Positions 41,204 to 49,794 of a DNA stretch of 64,000 bases are shown here, in pieces (position 1 is the stretch's first letter; each line of letters begins with the position of its first letter). This stretch comes from Qipengyuania_C sp046254955 (GTDB taxonomy: Bacteria; Pseudomonadota; Alphaproteobacteria; Sphingomonadales; Sphingomonadaceae), in assembly GCF_046254955.1 (NCBI RefSeq), contig NZ_JBJXRG010000001.1, forward strand, positions 930,001 through 994,000. Reading direction: 5' to 3'. The notes under the pieces are model-generated. The model had not been told where the DNA came from. It ran no database searches and was given only the letters and a program-made list of their open reading frames with translations. The position numbers were made by a program, and so were the translations under genes.

Positions 41204-41641
41204 ATGGGAGAGCTACTTGGCATCCCGGAATGGCTGGCTCTCACGCTCTTCATTGCTGCATTTTTTGTCGTTCTTGGCACTGTTGCTTGGCGCAACACCA
41301 ATCGGCAAATCGAAAGGACGCTTGGCAAACGCAATAATCTGACGAGGGAGGAGTTTATCATGAAGATGACTCCAGATGTCACCTCTGAAACTTCCGGGTT
41401 CCTTTGGGATTCTGCGATGAGTTATCTTGAGGTCCTCAAACAGGAGATCACCCCGCATCCGGACGACCACCTTGTCGATGATTTGCCCATAGATGACGAG
41501 GAATGGAGCATGGATTGGCCGCGTGAATGGGCCGAACGGAAAAGCTTCCACGAAAGCAATCTGCCGGATTGGCCAGAAGACTGGGCCGTGACCATTCGAA
41601 ACTACGGGCGATGGCTAGATATGTGTCCTGCGACTGACTGA
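41204..41641 (+). CDS. Hypothetical protein with N-terminal membrane helix
   Basis: 145 residues. A membrane segment (WLALTLFIAAFFVVLGTVAW) lies near the N-terminus. It is followed by a polar region of no known family, with an acidic HPDDHLVDDLPIDDEEW segment and a Trp-rich C-terminal part (WPREWAERKSFHESNLPDWPEDWAV). It may be an inner-membrane protein with a cytoplasmic domain. It is separated from dxs by 12 bases, and the alpha/beta hydrolase starts one base after its stop, so all three may be co-transcribed. Confidence 0.65.
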   Translation: MGELLGIPEWLALTLFIAAFFVVLGTVAWRNTNRQIERTLGKRNNLTREEFIMKMTPDVTSETSGFLWDSAMSYLEVLKQEITPHPDDHLVDDLPIDDEEWSMDWPREWAERKSFHESNLPDWPEDWAVTIRNYGRWLDMCPATD

Positions 41642-41642
41642 A

Positions 41643-42431
41643 ATGATCCAATTCGCAACCAAACTACTCCTCGCGCTCGCCATTGCCTATGCGGCGCTCT
41701 CGGCGATGCTATACTTCGGGCAGGAGCGTTTCCTGTTCCCTGCGCCGCAGCAGGATCGCGGGTCGCTATCGGACTACGAGACAGTCACTTACGAGACCTC
41801 TGACGGGATTCGGATAGCCGCCGGCTACCGAGCGGCGCGCGACGGCATGCCCACGCTGGTATTCTTCCATGGCAATGCAGCCGACTGGCAAAGCGGCGCT
41901 TCGGCGCTCCGCGGCTTGGCCGAGCGAGGCTATGGCGCATTTGCGGCAAGCTATCGCGGCTATGCAGGCAATGCCGGAAAGCCGGGCGAGCAGGGGCTCT
42001 ACCTCGATGGCGAAGCGGCGATCGCGTGGCTCGGCACACAGGGCGTGGAGCCGAATGAGATCATACTGGTCGGCAATTCGCTCGGCTCGGGCGTGGCGAG
42101 CGAGATGGCGGTTCGCCACCCTGCGCGCGGGCTGGCGCTGATCTCCCCCTTCTCCGCCATGAGCGACATCGTCGCAGAGCGCGCCTGGTGGATGCCGACC
42201 AGCTTGCTGCTGCGCCATCACTTCGAGAATGCCGACAAGCTGGCGGATTTTGGCCGCCCGGTGCTGATCCTCCACGGCGACCGTGACCAAGTGATCCCGC
42301 ATGCCCATGCCGAACGGCTGGCAACTGTAGTGCCTGCCGCCAGGCTCGAAATCATCGAAGGTACGGGCCACGAGCTCGCCTATCGGCCCGAGGCCGAAGC
42401 GGCGCTGGCAAAATGGCTGGCTGGTATTTGA
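41643..42431 (+). CDS. Alpha/beta hydrolase, BEM46-like
   Basis: 262 residues with an N-terminal hydrophobic anchor (LLLALAIAYAALSAMLYFG). The oxyanion/His-Gly strand is FFHGNAADW. The nucleophile elbow is GNSLGSG. An Asp in LHGDRDQVIPHAHAE and a His in EGTGHELAY complete the triad. It resembles the BEM46/YfhR branch of serine hydrolases, whose natural substrates are poorly known. It probably sits at the periplasmic membrane face. Confidence 0.88.
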   Translation: MIQFATKLLLALAIAYAALSAMLYFGQERFLFPAPQQDRGSLSDYETVTYETSDGIRIAAGYRAARDGMPTLVFFHGNAADWQSGASALRGLAERGYGAFAASYRGYAGNAGKPGEQGLYLDGEAAIAWLGTQGVEPNEIILVGNSLGSGVASEMAVRHPARGLALISPFSAMSDIVAERAWWMPTSLLLRHHFENADKLADFGRPVLILHGDRDQVIPHAHAERLATVVPAARLEIIEGTGHELAYRPEAEAALAKWLAGI

Positions 42432-42483
42432 TCCGTTCGCGGGCTAGCGCGGCAGACCGAGCCAATCGCAAAGAGACCAGCCC

Positions 42484-43281
42484 ATGAGCCTCCTGAAAAT
42501 CGAAACCGCAAACCACGTCACCACGCTCACCATTGACCGTGCGGAAACGATGAACCCGCTTGGCGCGAAGGGCGACGGCGATGCCTTCGCGGCGGCCTGC
42601 GATGCGATCAATGCCGATATGGATGTGCGCTGCGTGATCCTGACGGGCGCGGGGCGGGCGTTCAGCGCGGGCGGTGATATCAAGGCGATGAAGGAACGCA
42701 CCGGCAGCTTCGGCGGGAATGCGCCCGAGATTTCGGACGGCTATCGCAACAATATCCATAAGGTGCTGCGCGCGCTCTATGGCCTGCGCGTACCGTTGAT
42801 CTCTGCCGTCAATGGCGCGGCGATCGGCCTCGGCTGCGATCTCGCCTGTCTCGGCGATATCCGCATTGCTTCGGACAAGGCGAAGTTCGGCGTCACATTC
42901 CTCAAGCTGGGGATCATCCCGGGCGACGGCGGGACGTGGATCCTCCCGCGCATTATCGGCGAGGCGCGTGCGGCCGAACTCTTCTACACCGGCGACGTGA
43001 TCGATGCGGCGACCGCGCTCGATTGGGGCCTCGTCAGCCGCGTGGTCGATGGCGATGCGCTGATGGACGAGGCGCGGGCGCTGGCAGGCAAGATCGCCGC
43101 CATGCCGCCGCATTCGTTGCGCCATGCCAAGAACCTGATGCGGCAGGGGCGCTCGGTCACGTATGACACCGCGCTCGAGATGGCGGCGAATACGCAGGCG
43201 CTGATGCACCTGACCAATGATCACATGGAAGGGATCGACGCGCTGCTCGAAAAGCGCGCGGCGCATTTCACCGGCGAATAG
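42484..43281 (+). CDS. Enoyl-CoA hydratase/isomerase (crotonase family)
   Basis: 265 residues. It contains the crotonase oxyanion-hole segments AGRAFSAGGDIKAM and NGAAIGLGCDLACLGDIRIAS, followed by LGIIPGDGGTWILPRIIG with the acidic catalytic region. It should hydrate or isomerise an enoyl-CoA in fatty-acid or related catabolism; the exact chain length or pathway is unknown. It follows the alpha/beta hydrolase by 52 bases with no obvious terminator. It converges with NnrU. Confidence 0.93.
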   Translation: MSLLKIETANHVTTLTIDRAETMNPLGAKGDGDAFAAACDAINADMDVRCVILTGAGRAFSAGGDIKAMKERTGSFGGNAPEISDGYRNNIHKVLRALYGLRVPLISAVNGAAIGLGCDLACLGDIRIASDKAKFGVTFLKLGIIPGDGGTWILPRIIGEARAAELFYTGDVIDAATALDWGLVSRVVDGDALMDEARALAGKIAAMPPHSLRHAKNLMRQGRSVTYDTALEMAANTQALMHLTNDHMEGIDALLEKRAAHFTGE

Positions 43282-43413
43282 CGTTTCCTACAGCGGCGTG
43301 CGGAGATAGCTTGCGGGCGGCTCCTTGAAATCGTCGAACGCCCGGAGAACTCGCGCAGAACAGCCGTTTTCCCGGCGCATGGACAGTGCTCCATGTGCTC
43401 CATCCAGTAGGAT

Positions 43414-44088
43414 TTAGAACCAGCGCCAGACCCCGGCGGGGACATCGGCGACAGGAATGTGCAGCCAGCTGAAGAGCAGCCATACCGCAATCGCGATCAG
43501 CCAAAGGCCCCAGCCGACGCCGAACAGCGCGCTCCATTTCGGCCAATAGCTGGTGCGGCTTTCCCAACCGATCCAGGCCTCGCCCATCAGTGCCTGCTTC
43601 TTGCGATCCTGCATCTTCGCACCGACCAGCGCGAGGAACAGCACGGCGCTAGCGACGATTAGCGTGCGCATGCTCCAGAACAGGATCAGGTGCGAGACCG
43701 CCCACAGCGCGAAGCTCCACATCATCGGATGGCGGGTGACGCGGAAAACGCCGCTCGGCTCCGCCTGCGCGGCCTTCTCAGCCCCGGGCATTGGCATCGC
43801 CGGATTGCCCTTGAAAGAGCCCAGCCACAGCACGATCGCGGGAATGGTGATCACGCTGACCGCGATCCATCCGAATTCTCCGCTTCCGGGAAGGTCAGGG
43901 CTGGGGGCGGCGCGGAAAGCCAGCACCATCCAGATGAAGGTGGCGAGGGCGACCAGCGAGTAGATTGCCGGAAAGCCCTTTTCGCCCACCATGCCCACGA
44001 GCGGCGCGCGCAAGGGATGCGACAATGCGAAATGCGTGCCAACGAAAGCGATCGAGGCAGCAGTCAACGACAGTAGTGCGGGTTCCAT
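43414..44088 (-). CDS. NnrU family membrane protein
   Basis: 224 residues with about six membrane helices. It matches the NnrU family (LTAASIAFVGTHFALSHPLRAPLVGMVGEKGFPAIYSLVALATF), linked to nitrite/nitric-oxide metabolism in Rhodobacter. A segment FRVTRHPMMWSFALWAVSHLI resembles the isoprenylcysteine-methyltransferase-like core. Its biochemical role is unknown. No denitrification genes are seen. An AGTTGCA...TGCAACT palindrome lies 33 bases upstream of its start. Confidence 0.88.
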   Translation of the reverse strand: MEPALLSLTAASIAFVGTHFALSHPLRAPLVGMVGEKGFPAIYSLVALATFIWMVLAFRAAPSPDLPGSGEFGWIAVSVITIPAIVLWLGSFKGNPAMPMPGAEKAAQAEPSGVFRVTRHPMMWSFALWAVSHLILFWSMRTLIVASAVLFLALVGAKMQDRKKQALMGEAWIGWESRTSYWPKWSALFGVGWGLWLIAIAVWLLFSWLHIPVADVPAGVWRWF

Positions 44089-44120
44089 GGCGATCTCCCT
44101 CCCAGGATTAGGCCATCGTT

Positions 44121-44137
44121 AGTTGCAAAATGCAACT
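44121..44137. promoter_or_regulatory. Perfect palindrome between POT transporter and NnrU
   Basis: AGTTGCA-AAA-TGCAACT: 7-bp arms around a 3-base centre. It is 33 bases upstream of the NnrU start and 20 bases after the POT gene stop, which suits an operator for NnrU. No regulator gene adjoins it. Confidence 0.5.
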
Positions 44138-44157
44138 CATAAATGAGACCCGGCTGA

Positions 44158-45792
44158 TCAGTTCTGCGGACGCATCCCCGGCTGTAGGCCGGCACCGCCT
44201 GGTTCGCCAAGCTCGCTCTGGCCCAGAAGATCGTCATCGACCGTCTCGTCCTCGAGCGTATCGAGGTGCATCCAGCGCTTCACGATCGGGCTGAGCAACA
44301 GCACGATCACGCCAACGCCGATCGCGATCCAGCCGATCTGGTTGTAGATCTCAAGTGTGATATCTTTCGACATCTCACCGCTTTCGCCGCCGGTAAGCTC
44401 GCCGATCTTCCCGCCAACGAAGCTGCCGACTGCCGTCATGTAGAACCATGCGCCCATAATGAGCGAGGCCATGAAGCTCGGCGCGAGCCGGTTCATTGCC
44501 GAAAGGCCGACAGGGCTGAGGCAAAGTTCGCCAGTAGTGTGCAGCAGGTAGATCAGGAACAGGAACAGCACCGGCGTCATCGCCGCCATGCCCACGCTCT
44601 GTGCACCCCACACGAAGACAAGGAAACCGGCACCGACCTGGAACAACGCCAGGGCAAACTTCGCCGGAGCGGACGGTTCGAGGCCTCTCCTGCCCAGCCA
44701 TTGCCACAGCATGGCGAAGAGCGGCGCGAACAGAATGATGTAGATCGGATTGATCGACTGGAACACCGATGCGGGAATGTCGCCGATCTCGATATAGCGG
44801 TCGGTATAGAGATTGAGGCTGCCGCCGGCCTGTTCGAACAGGCCCCAAAACAGCGGGTTGAGCGCAATCAGGAACAGGATCGCCCATATCCGCTCGCGCG
44901 GTTCCTTCTCCAGCTTGGAAGCCTGGTAGAGGACGTAGCCCAGCAATGCGACGCCCGAGACAATGAGCAGAGTCTGGATGACCTCGCGGTACTGGATCAG
45001 TGCCCACATCACTGCGACCGCAGCAACACCGGCGCCGTAGATCGCGAACTCTTTGCCCTTGGCGAGGATCGCCGGTGGCTCACCCGCACCGCGCAAAGCG
45101 CTCCTGCCAACGACGAACACGACAAGGCCTACGAACATGCCGACACCGGCAGCGCCGAAGCCGTAAGCCCAGCCGATTGTCTGGCCGAGGTAGCCGGCGA
45201 GGATCGTACCGGCGGCAGCGCCGACGTTAATGCCCATGTAGAAGATGGTGTAGGCAGCATCGCGGCGCGGATCGGTCAGCTTGTAGAGCTGGCCAACCAT
45301 CACCGAGATATTGGCCTTGAGAAAGCCCGAGCCAACGATAATCAGCGCCAGCGCCATCCAGAAGACATTGATCGCCGGATCACCCTGCCCGCCGTCGCCT
45401 TCAACGGCCATTGCGATATGGCCGAGTGTCAGCAGGACGCCGCCAAAGAGCACCGCCTTGCGCTGTCCGAGATAGCGATCGGCAAGCCAGCCGCCGAGGA
45501 CCGGAGTGATGTAAACGAGGCTGCCATAAGCGCCGTAGATGACGGTCGATTCACCGTCGCTGAAAAGCCAGTGCTGCGTGAGATAGAAGATCAGCAGCGC
45601 GCGCATGCCGTAGAAGGAAAAGCGCTCCCACATCTCAGCGAAGAACAGCATGTAGAGACCCTTGGGGTGACCCAGCGGTTCCTGCTTCTTGCTCGCCGCG
45701 ATGAGCATTCCGCCGGTCAGGAAGGCCGCCAGGATAATCGCCGCAATGACGGCAACCCAGTCGCCCTCGTTCCACAAGGCCATGTCTTTCAT
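44158..45792 (-). CDS. POT-family peptide:proton symporter
   Basis: 544 residues (an ATG at 45783 is a possible start) with about 14 membrane helices. The PTR/POT signatures are present: FFAEMWERFSFYGMRALLIFYL (motif ExxER-like near helix 1) and TTGELCLSPVGLSAMNRLAP. It imports di- and tripeptides with protons across the inner membrane. It is divergent from a short GntR regulator, which may control it. The longest ORF on the opposite strand is its shadow. Confidence 0.95.
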   Translation of the reverse strand: MKDMALWNEGDWVAVIAAIILAAFLTGGMLIAASKKQEPLGHPKGLYMLFFAEMWERFSFYGMRALLIFYLTQHWLFSDGESTVIYGAYGSLVYITPVLGGWLADRYLGQRKAVLFGGVLLTLGHIAMAVEGDGGQGDPAINVFWMALALIIVGSGFLKANISVMVGQLYKLTDPRRDAAYTIFYMGINVGAAAGTILAGYLGQTIGWAYGFGAAGVGMFVGLVVFVVGRSALRGAGEPPAILAKGKEFAIYGAGVAAVAVMWALIQYREVIQTLLIVSGVALLGYVLYQASKLEKEPRERIWAILFLIALNPLFWGLFEQAGGSLNLYTDRYIEIGDIPASVFQSINPIYIILFAPLFAMLWQWLGRRGLEPSAPAKFALALFQVGAGFLVFVWGAQSVGMAAMTPVLFLFLIYLLHTTGELCLSPVGLSAMNRLAPSFMASLIMGAWFYMTAVGSFVGGKIGELTGGESGEMSKDITLEIYNQIGWIAIGVGVIVLLLSPIVKRWMHLDTLEDETVDDDLLGQSELGEPGGAGLQPGMRPQN

Positions 45793-45974
45793 TCGGGAAT
45801 CCCTCTCCAGCTCACGCCTCCGCGTGCTCCATGGGCGCGCACACTAGCGCCCAAATCGCCGGTGTGAAGCATTAGTTTCATTGGAAACCGCAGAATTGCT
45901 GGCATTTTCCATGACTGCGCCCTTGACCTGCTCCGCTGTATTATGGCACTGATGCACCGAGGAAGGACTGTCCG

Positions 45975-46316
45975 ATGAGCCAACAAAGCCGCCCGGTATA
46001 TCTCAAACTGCGCGACCAGATCGCTGCGGCGATAATCGACGGCAATTATGCCGAGGGCGCCATGCTTCCGTCGGTCCGTGCTTTGGCGGCGGAGCAGGGG
46101 GCCAATCCCCTTACCGTGGCCAAGGCCTACCAGCAGTTCCAGTCAGATGGCCTGGTGGAGGTGCAGCGCGGGGTCGGCATGTATGTTGTTGAAGGCGCCG
46201 CGGCCAAACTACGCGCGCGCGAGCGCGCCCAATTCCTCAGCGAGGAATGGCCGGAAATTCGTGAACGGATGGAGCGTCTCGGGATCTCGGCGCGAGACCT
46301 CCTTGCCGAAGCCTAG
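45975..46316 (+). CDS. GntR-family regulator, YtrA type
   Basis: 113 residues, preceded by GAGGAAGGA. The winged HTH is seen in PVYLKLRDQIAAAIIDGNYAEGAMLPSVRALAAEQGANPLTVAKAYQQFQSDGLVEVQRGVGMYVV. The C-terminal part is only about 45 residues, as in the YtrA subfamily, so no large ligand domain is present. It is divergent from the peptide transporter, with a 182-base gap. It is a likely repressor of that transporter or of itself. Confidence 0.9.
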   Translation: MSQQSRPVYLKLRDQIAAAIIDGNYAEGAMLPSVRALAAEQGANPLTVAKAYQQFQSDGLVEVQRGVGMYVVEGAAAKLRARERAQFLSEEWPEIRERMERLGISARDLLAEA

Positions 46317-46495
46317 TGCCGCAAATGATCTAACATTCTGGATGGGCTGACTTTCTGAGCCTCGCGACTTGCCTGTTGGCCGAGTCTCTGGCACCATGCT
46401 GATGTTGCCGAACGGAATCATCGCGGCAACAGGACAAACGGGTTGCGCAGACCATTTTCACCGCCGAGCCCAAGAGGGCCGGATGGGAGGCCGGA

Positions 46496-46777
46496 ATGAT
46501 CAGATCGGAATTGCTGCAGGCGATTGCCAAGGACAACCCGGATTTACGGGCGGAAGAAGTCGAGCAGATCGTCGATATCTTCTTTGATGAGATTGCGACA
46601 CGACTTGCCGAGGGCGGACGGGTTGAGCTGCGAGGGTTTGGAGCCTTTTCCACTCGCCAGCGCGACGCGCGCAAAGGCCGCAATCCGCGAACCGGGGAAG
46701 CGGTCGATGTACCGGCCAAGCGTGTGCCCTATTTCAAGCCCGGCAAGGAAATGCGCCGCGTTTTGAACGAAGGCTAG
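46496..46777 (+). CDS. ihfB: Integration host factor beta subunit
   Basis: 93 residues, the usual length, with GGGAGG just upstream. It matches the IHF/HU fold: helix LLQAIAKDNPDLRAEEVEQIVDIFFDEIATRLAEGGR, then RVELRGFGAF and the DNA-binding arm GRNPRTGEAVDVPAKRVPYFKPGKE. It bends DNA as the IhfA-IhfB heterodimer and assists transcription, replication and site-specific recombination, including phage integrases. A short stem lies just after its stop. Confidence 0.96.
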   Translation: MIRSELLQAIAKDNPDLRAEEVEQIVDIFFDEIATRLAEGGRVELRGFGAFSTRQRDARKGRNPRTGEAVDVPAKRVPYFKPGKEMRRVLNEG

Positions 46778-46781
46778 GCCG

Positions 46782-46797
46782 CAGCGAAGTTTCGCTG
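46782..46797 (+). terminator. Weak hairpin after ihfB
   Basis: CAGCGAA (46782-46788) faces TTCGCTG (46791-46797) with almost no loop, and no T-run follows. It may be a Rho-type pause or a chance repeat. Confidence 0.25.
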
Positions 46798-46915
46798 ACC
46801 GGCGCTCTTCCGCAACCGAGAAAAATTCCGCAAACCTGTCCATTGCATTTTGCGTGCACCGTTGCTGTTGCTTGCGTGGACGGATAGAGGCGCGCGGATA
46901 GCGAGCTGGCACCGG

Positions 46916-47002
46916 GCGGGTGTGGCGGAATGGTAGACGCCGGGGACTTAAAATCCCCTGATCCTATAGATCGTGTGGGTTCGAGTCCCACCACCCGCAC
47001 CA
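46916..47002 (+). tRNA. tRNA-Leu (anticodon TAA)
   Basis: 87 bases with CCA encoded. Acceptor GCGGGTG / CACCCGC (46916-46922 with 46992-46998), anticodon stem GGGGA-CTTAAAA-TCCCC giving TAA, a long variable arm (about TGATCCTATAGATCGT) as in class II tRNAs, and T-loop GTTCGAGTC. No repeat or integrase adjoins this tRNA. Confidence 0.96.
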
Positions 47003-47146
47003 CATTCAAAATCTTGCGGAAAATGCGCTCGAACAGCCTTTAATCCGTTTTAACCCTTAGGTGGTTAGTAGCCATGACCAAACGCCTGTGCGGCTAGGAC
47101 ATGGGTGTTGGCCGAAGACGGTCGGATAAGCCGGGGGTTGGCGATA

Positions 47147-47773
47147 ATGGACTATCAGACGAGCAATCTGGACAGTGCTCGGGCGGATGCAGGCAGTGCC
47201 GAGCGTCGCCAGGCCACTCGTTACACCTCGCTGATTCGAAGCGCTAAGCTCGTATGTTCCAAGGGCGAGTTTGTATGCGTGGTCCGCGATGTCTCGGAAA
47301 CCGGTATCAGCCTGCGTAGTTTCCATGCGCTTCCGTCCGATGATCGCATGGAGCTCGTGCTCCAGAACGGACTGCGCTACGAACTCAACATGGTCCGCAT
47401 GCAGGACCTCGTGGCGAGCTTTACCTTTCCCGCTTCGGTCGATGTCGAGCAGCTGATCGTCGAGACAGGAAAATTCCCCAAACGCCAGTTACGCGTGGAA
47501 GTAAGTCTGCCAACGAGCGTCACGACCATTACCCAGCGATTCAGCGGAGATATTCGCAATCTCTCTCAACAGGGCGCCCTGCTCGATTGCGAAGCGATGT
47601 TTGCGATCGAGCAACCACTGCAGATCGAAGCGAGTGGAATGCCAAAAGTGCGCGCCAAAGTACGCTGGCGTCAGGACAATTCCTATGGCCTGGCATTCGA
47701 CAATCATTTCAGCCTGAGTGAATTCGCGCTGCTGGCAGCCAAGCTGCAGTGCCCCGAATTGCTTCAGGGCTGA
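47147..47773 (+). CDS. PilZ-domain protein (c-di-GMP binding)
   Basis: 208 residues from the ATG at 47147, with GGGGG about nine bases upstream; an in-frame GTG at 47105 is less likely. The first PilZ domain has the RxxxR-type site (ERRQATRYTS) and D/NxSxxG (VRDVSETGIS), so it could bind cyclic di-GMP. A second, degenerate copy begins near FSGDIRNLSQQGALLDC. It has no membrane helix or enzyme domain. It may be an adaptor for motility, exopolysaccharide or secretion; targets are unknown. Confidence 0.85.
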   Translation: MDYQTSNLDSARADAGSAERRQATRYTSLIRSAKLVCSKGEFVCVVRDVSETGISLRSFHALPSDDRMELVLQNGLRYELNMVRMQDLVASFTFPASVDVEQLIVETGKFPKRQLRVEVSLPTSVTTITQRFSGDIRNLSQQGALLDCEAMFAIEQPLQIEASGMPKVRAKVRWRQDNSYGLAFDNHFSLSEFALLAAKLQCPELLQG

Positions 47774-47782
47774 CGCCCCAAC

Positions 47783-48286
47783 TCAGGCAGGCCGGAACTT
47801 CAGGGCAACGCCGTTGATGCAATGACGCTCGCCGGTTGGCCTTGGCCCATCGCTGAAAATATGTCCGAGGTGGCCGCCGCAATCGGCGCAGTGCACTTCG
47901 GTGCGTGGGTAGCCGATCTTGTAATCGGTATCCTTCCCAACCGCTCCTGGTAGCGCGCGCCAGAAACTCGGCCAGCCCGTTTTGCTGTCATACTTCGTCT
48001 TGGAGGAATAGACCTGACTGTCGCAGCCGGCGCAGTGATAGGTGCCGGTGCGCTTCTCGTCGTTGAGCGGGGAGGTGAAGCGGCGCTCGGTCGCCTGTTG
48101 CCGCAAAACGCGGTACTGAGCCTTGGTAAGGCGTCGCTGCCACTCGGCATCGCTATGCTTGATTGGATAAGACCGGGCGGTAGCCGAAGCCTGCCCACAC
48201 GCTGAAAGCAGCGGCATGAACGCCGCACCCGCCAAAAGAGCGAGCGTTTCACGCCGTGCTACAGTCTTCGTTTTCAACTTTGCCAT
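47783..48286 (-). CDS. msrB: Peptide-methionine (R)-S-oxide reductase, exported
   Basis: 167 residues from the ATG at 48286, with AGAGGT about seven bases upstream; the two-residue-longer form would start with TTG. An N-terminal Tat-like signal (RRETLALLAGAAF) ends at a lipobox-like LLSAC (Cys30). The zinc-binding CxxC pairs (HCAGC and HCADC) and the catalytic Cys in GERHCINGVAL are intact. It reduces the R-epimer of methionine sulfoxide. With the exported msrA it forms an envelope repair pair, although the genes are not adjacent. Confidence 0.94.
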   Translation of the reverse strand: MAKLKTKTVARRETLALLAGAAFMPLLSACGQASATARSYPIKHSDAEWQRRLTKAQYRVLRQQATERRFTSPLNDEKRTGTYHCAGCDSQVYSSKTKYDSKTGWPSFWRALPGAVGKDTDYKIGYPRTEVHCADCGGHLGHIFSDGPRPTGERHCINGVALKFRPA

Positions 48287-48358
48287 TCGCAACCTCTAGC
48301 TGTCCAAGCCTTAATCCGCCCGGAACAGCCTATCGGTTACAGAATTTCGCGGGCGTGC

Positions 48359-49693
48359 TCAAAACTCGGTGATTTCGACTTCCAGCTTGCGGAAGCCATG
48401 CACGAAGTTGGCGCGCACGCGCTCCACATCGCCGGCGACATGCACGCGCATGCGGCGCTTGTGCATCTCCTCAAGCAGGACGCGCAGTTGAAGCTCGGCC
48501 AGCCGGGCGCCGACACAGCGATGGATGCCGTAGCCGAAAGCGATCTGGCGCCGTGCGTTCTCACGCGTGATATCGAGCTGATCCGGGTTCTCGAATACTT
48601 CCTCGTCGCGATTGGCCGACAGATACCACAGCACGACCTTGTCGCCCTTCTTGATCTTCTGACCGAACTGTTCGGTATCCTCGGTGCAGGTCCGGCGCAT
48701 ATGCGCGAGCGGCACCTGGTAACGCAGGATTTCCTGCACGGCGTTGGGGATCAGGTCCGGGTTCTCTTCGAACAGTTTCCGCTGCTCGGGGAATTTGTCG
48801 AGCGTATGCACGATCCCGCTCATCGTGTTCCGGGTCGTGTCGTTGCCACCCACGATCAACAGCACGAGATTGCCCATGAACTCTTCCGGGCTTTGCTGGT
48901 TCATCGCCTCGGAGCGGATCATCATCGAAATGAGATCCTCGCCTTCGGGGTTCTGCGCGCGCGCGGTCCACAGCTGCATGAAATAGGCGGCCATTTCGCG
49001 CAGGAAGCCCTGTCGCATCTCGTCAAGATCACGGATTGTCGCGCCTTCGGTGTCGCCTGCCCAGTCTGACCAGAAGGTCAGCAGGCGTCGGTCTTCCCAT
49101 GGGAAGCCGAACAGGATGGCAAGCATGCCGGTGGTGAGTTCGATCGAGACCTTGTCTACCCAATCGAAGACTTCGCCGCGCGGCAAAGTATCAAGCAATT
49201 CGCCGGTGCGTTGACGGATCTCGCCTTCCATGGCGCTCATCGCCGAGGGAGTGAATTTGGGGGCTACCGTGCGCCGCTGGCCGGTATGCTTGGGCCGGTC
49301 CATTGCGATGAACATCGGCAATTCGAAACGTTCGCGGCCCATTTCCTCGAGCTGTTCGTCGCTCAGGCGTTCGAGAATGGTGATGCCGCCATGTTCCCAG
49401 CTGGAAGAGAACAGTTCGGGCAGCGCTTCGATGTGCTGGATCGCCTTGTGCTGGACGACCGCCCAATAGGGACCAAACGGGCTTTCGGGAATGTAATGCA
49501 GCGGCCCTGCGTCGCGCATTTCCTTGAAGATCGGCATCCAGGTGTGATTGAAATAAATGTCTGAGCGGCTGACATCCCACTTGTGCGGGTGCTCGAGCTT
49601 GTCTTCCGGATGCTTTTTGCGATGCTCCGTGATCGCCTGATAAGCAGATGGTGAGCTGCTCCATTGGGTCTTCTCAGCGGCCTGGGTCGCCAT
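48359..49693 (-). CDS. Cytochrome P450, CYP153-like alkane hydroxylase
   Basis: 444 residues with a GGAGAG site upstream of the ATG. The I-helix oxygen-binding segment (LLIVGGNDTTRNTMSG), ExxR (QEILRY) and the heme-ligand loop GYGIHRCVGARLAE (Cys393) are intact. The segments LPMFIAMDRPKHTGQRRTVAPKF and FDWVDKVSIELTTGMLAILFGFPWEDRRLLTFWSDWAG are typical of CYP153 terminal alkane/fatty-acid hydroxylases. It should oxidise n-alkanes or related chains at the end, needing a ferredoxin and a reductase. A reductase-like gene lies at 53216-54442; no ferredoxin gene is seen in the window. Confidence 0.9.
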   Translation of the reverse strand: MATQAAEKTQWSSSPSAYQAITEHRKKHPEDKLEHPHKWDVSRSDIYFNHTWMPIFKEMRDAGPLHYIPESPFGPYWAVVQHKAIQHIEALPELFSSSWEHGGITILERLSDEQLEEMGRERFELPMFIAMDRPKHTGQRRTVAPKFTPSAMSAMEGEIRQRTGELLDTLPRGEVFDWVDKVSIELTTGMLAILFGFPWEDRRLLTFWSDWAGDTEGATIRDLDEMRQGFLREMAAYFMQLWTARAQNPEGEDLISMMIRSEAMNQQSPEEFMGNLVLLIVGGNDTTRNTMSGIVHTLDKFPEQRKLFEENPDLIPNAVQEILRYQVPLAHMRRTCTEDTEQFGQKIKKGDKVVLWYLSANRDEEVFENPDQLDITRENARRQIAFGYGIHRCVGARLAELQLRVLLEEMHKRRMRVHVAGDVERVRANFVHGFRKLEVEITEF

Positions 49694-49794
49694 GTCTCTC
49701 TCCGTTTTGAAGACGGCTATGGGACTCGGCCGTCATTTCGTGACATCCTGCAGCTACTTACAGAAATGTCAATAAGGTTGCGATCAGAAACCGA

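Noticed and set aside
44266..45867. 533-codon open frame opposite the POT transporter
   Set aside because: It is the antisense shadow of a clear 14-helix transporter. Its product is rich in His/Asp/Arg with no domain.
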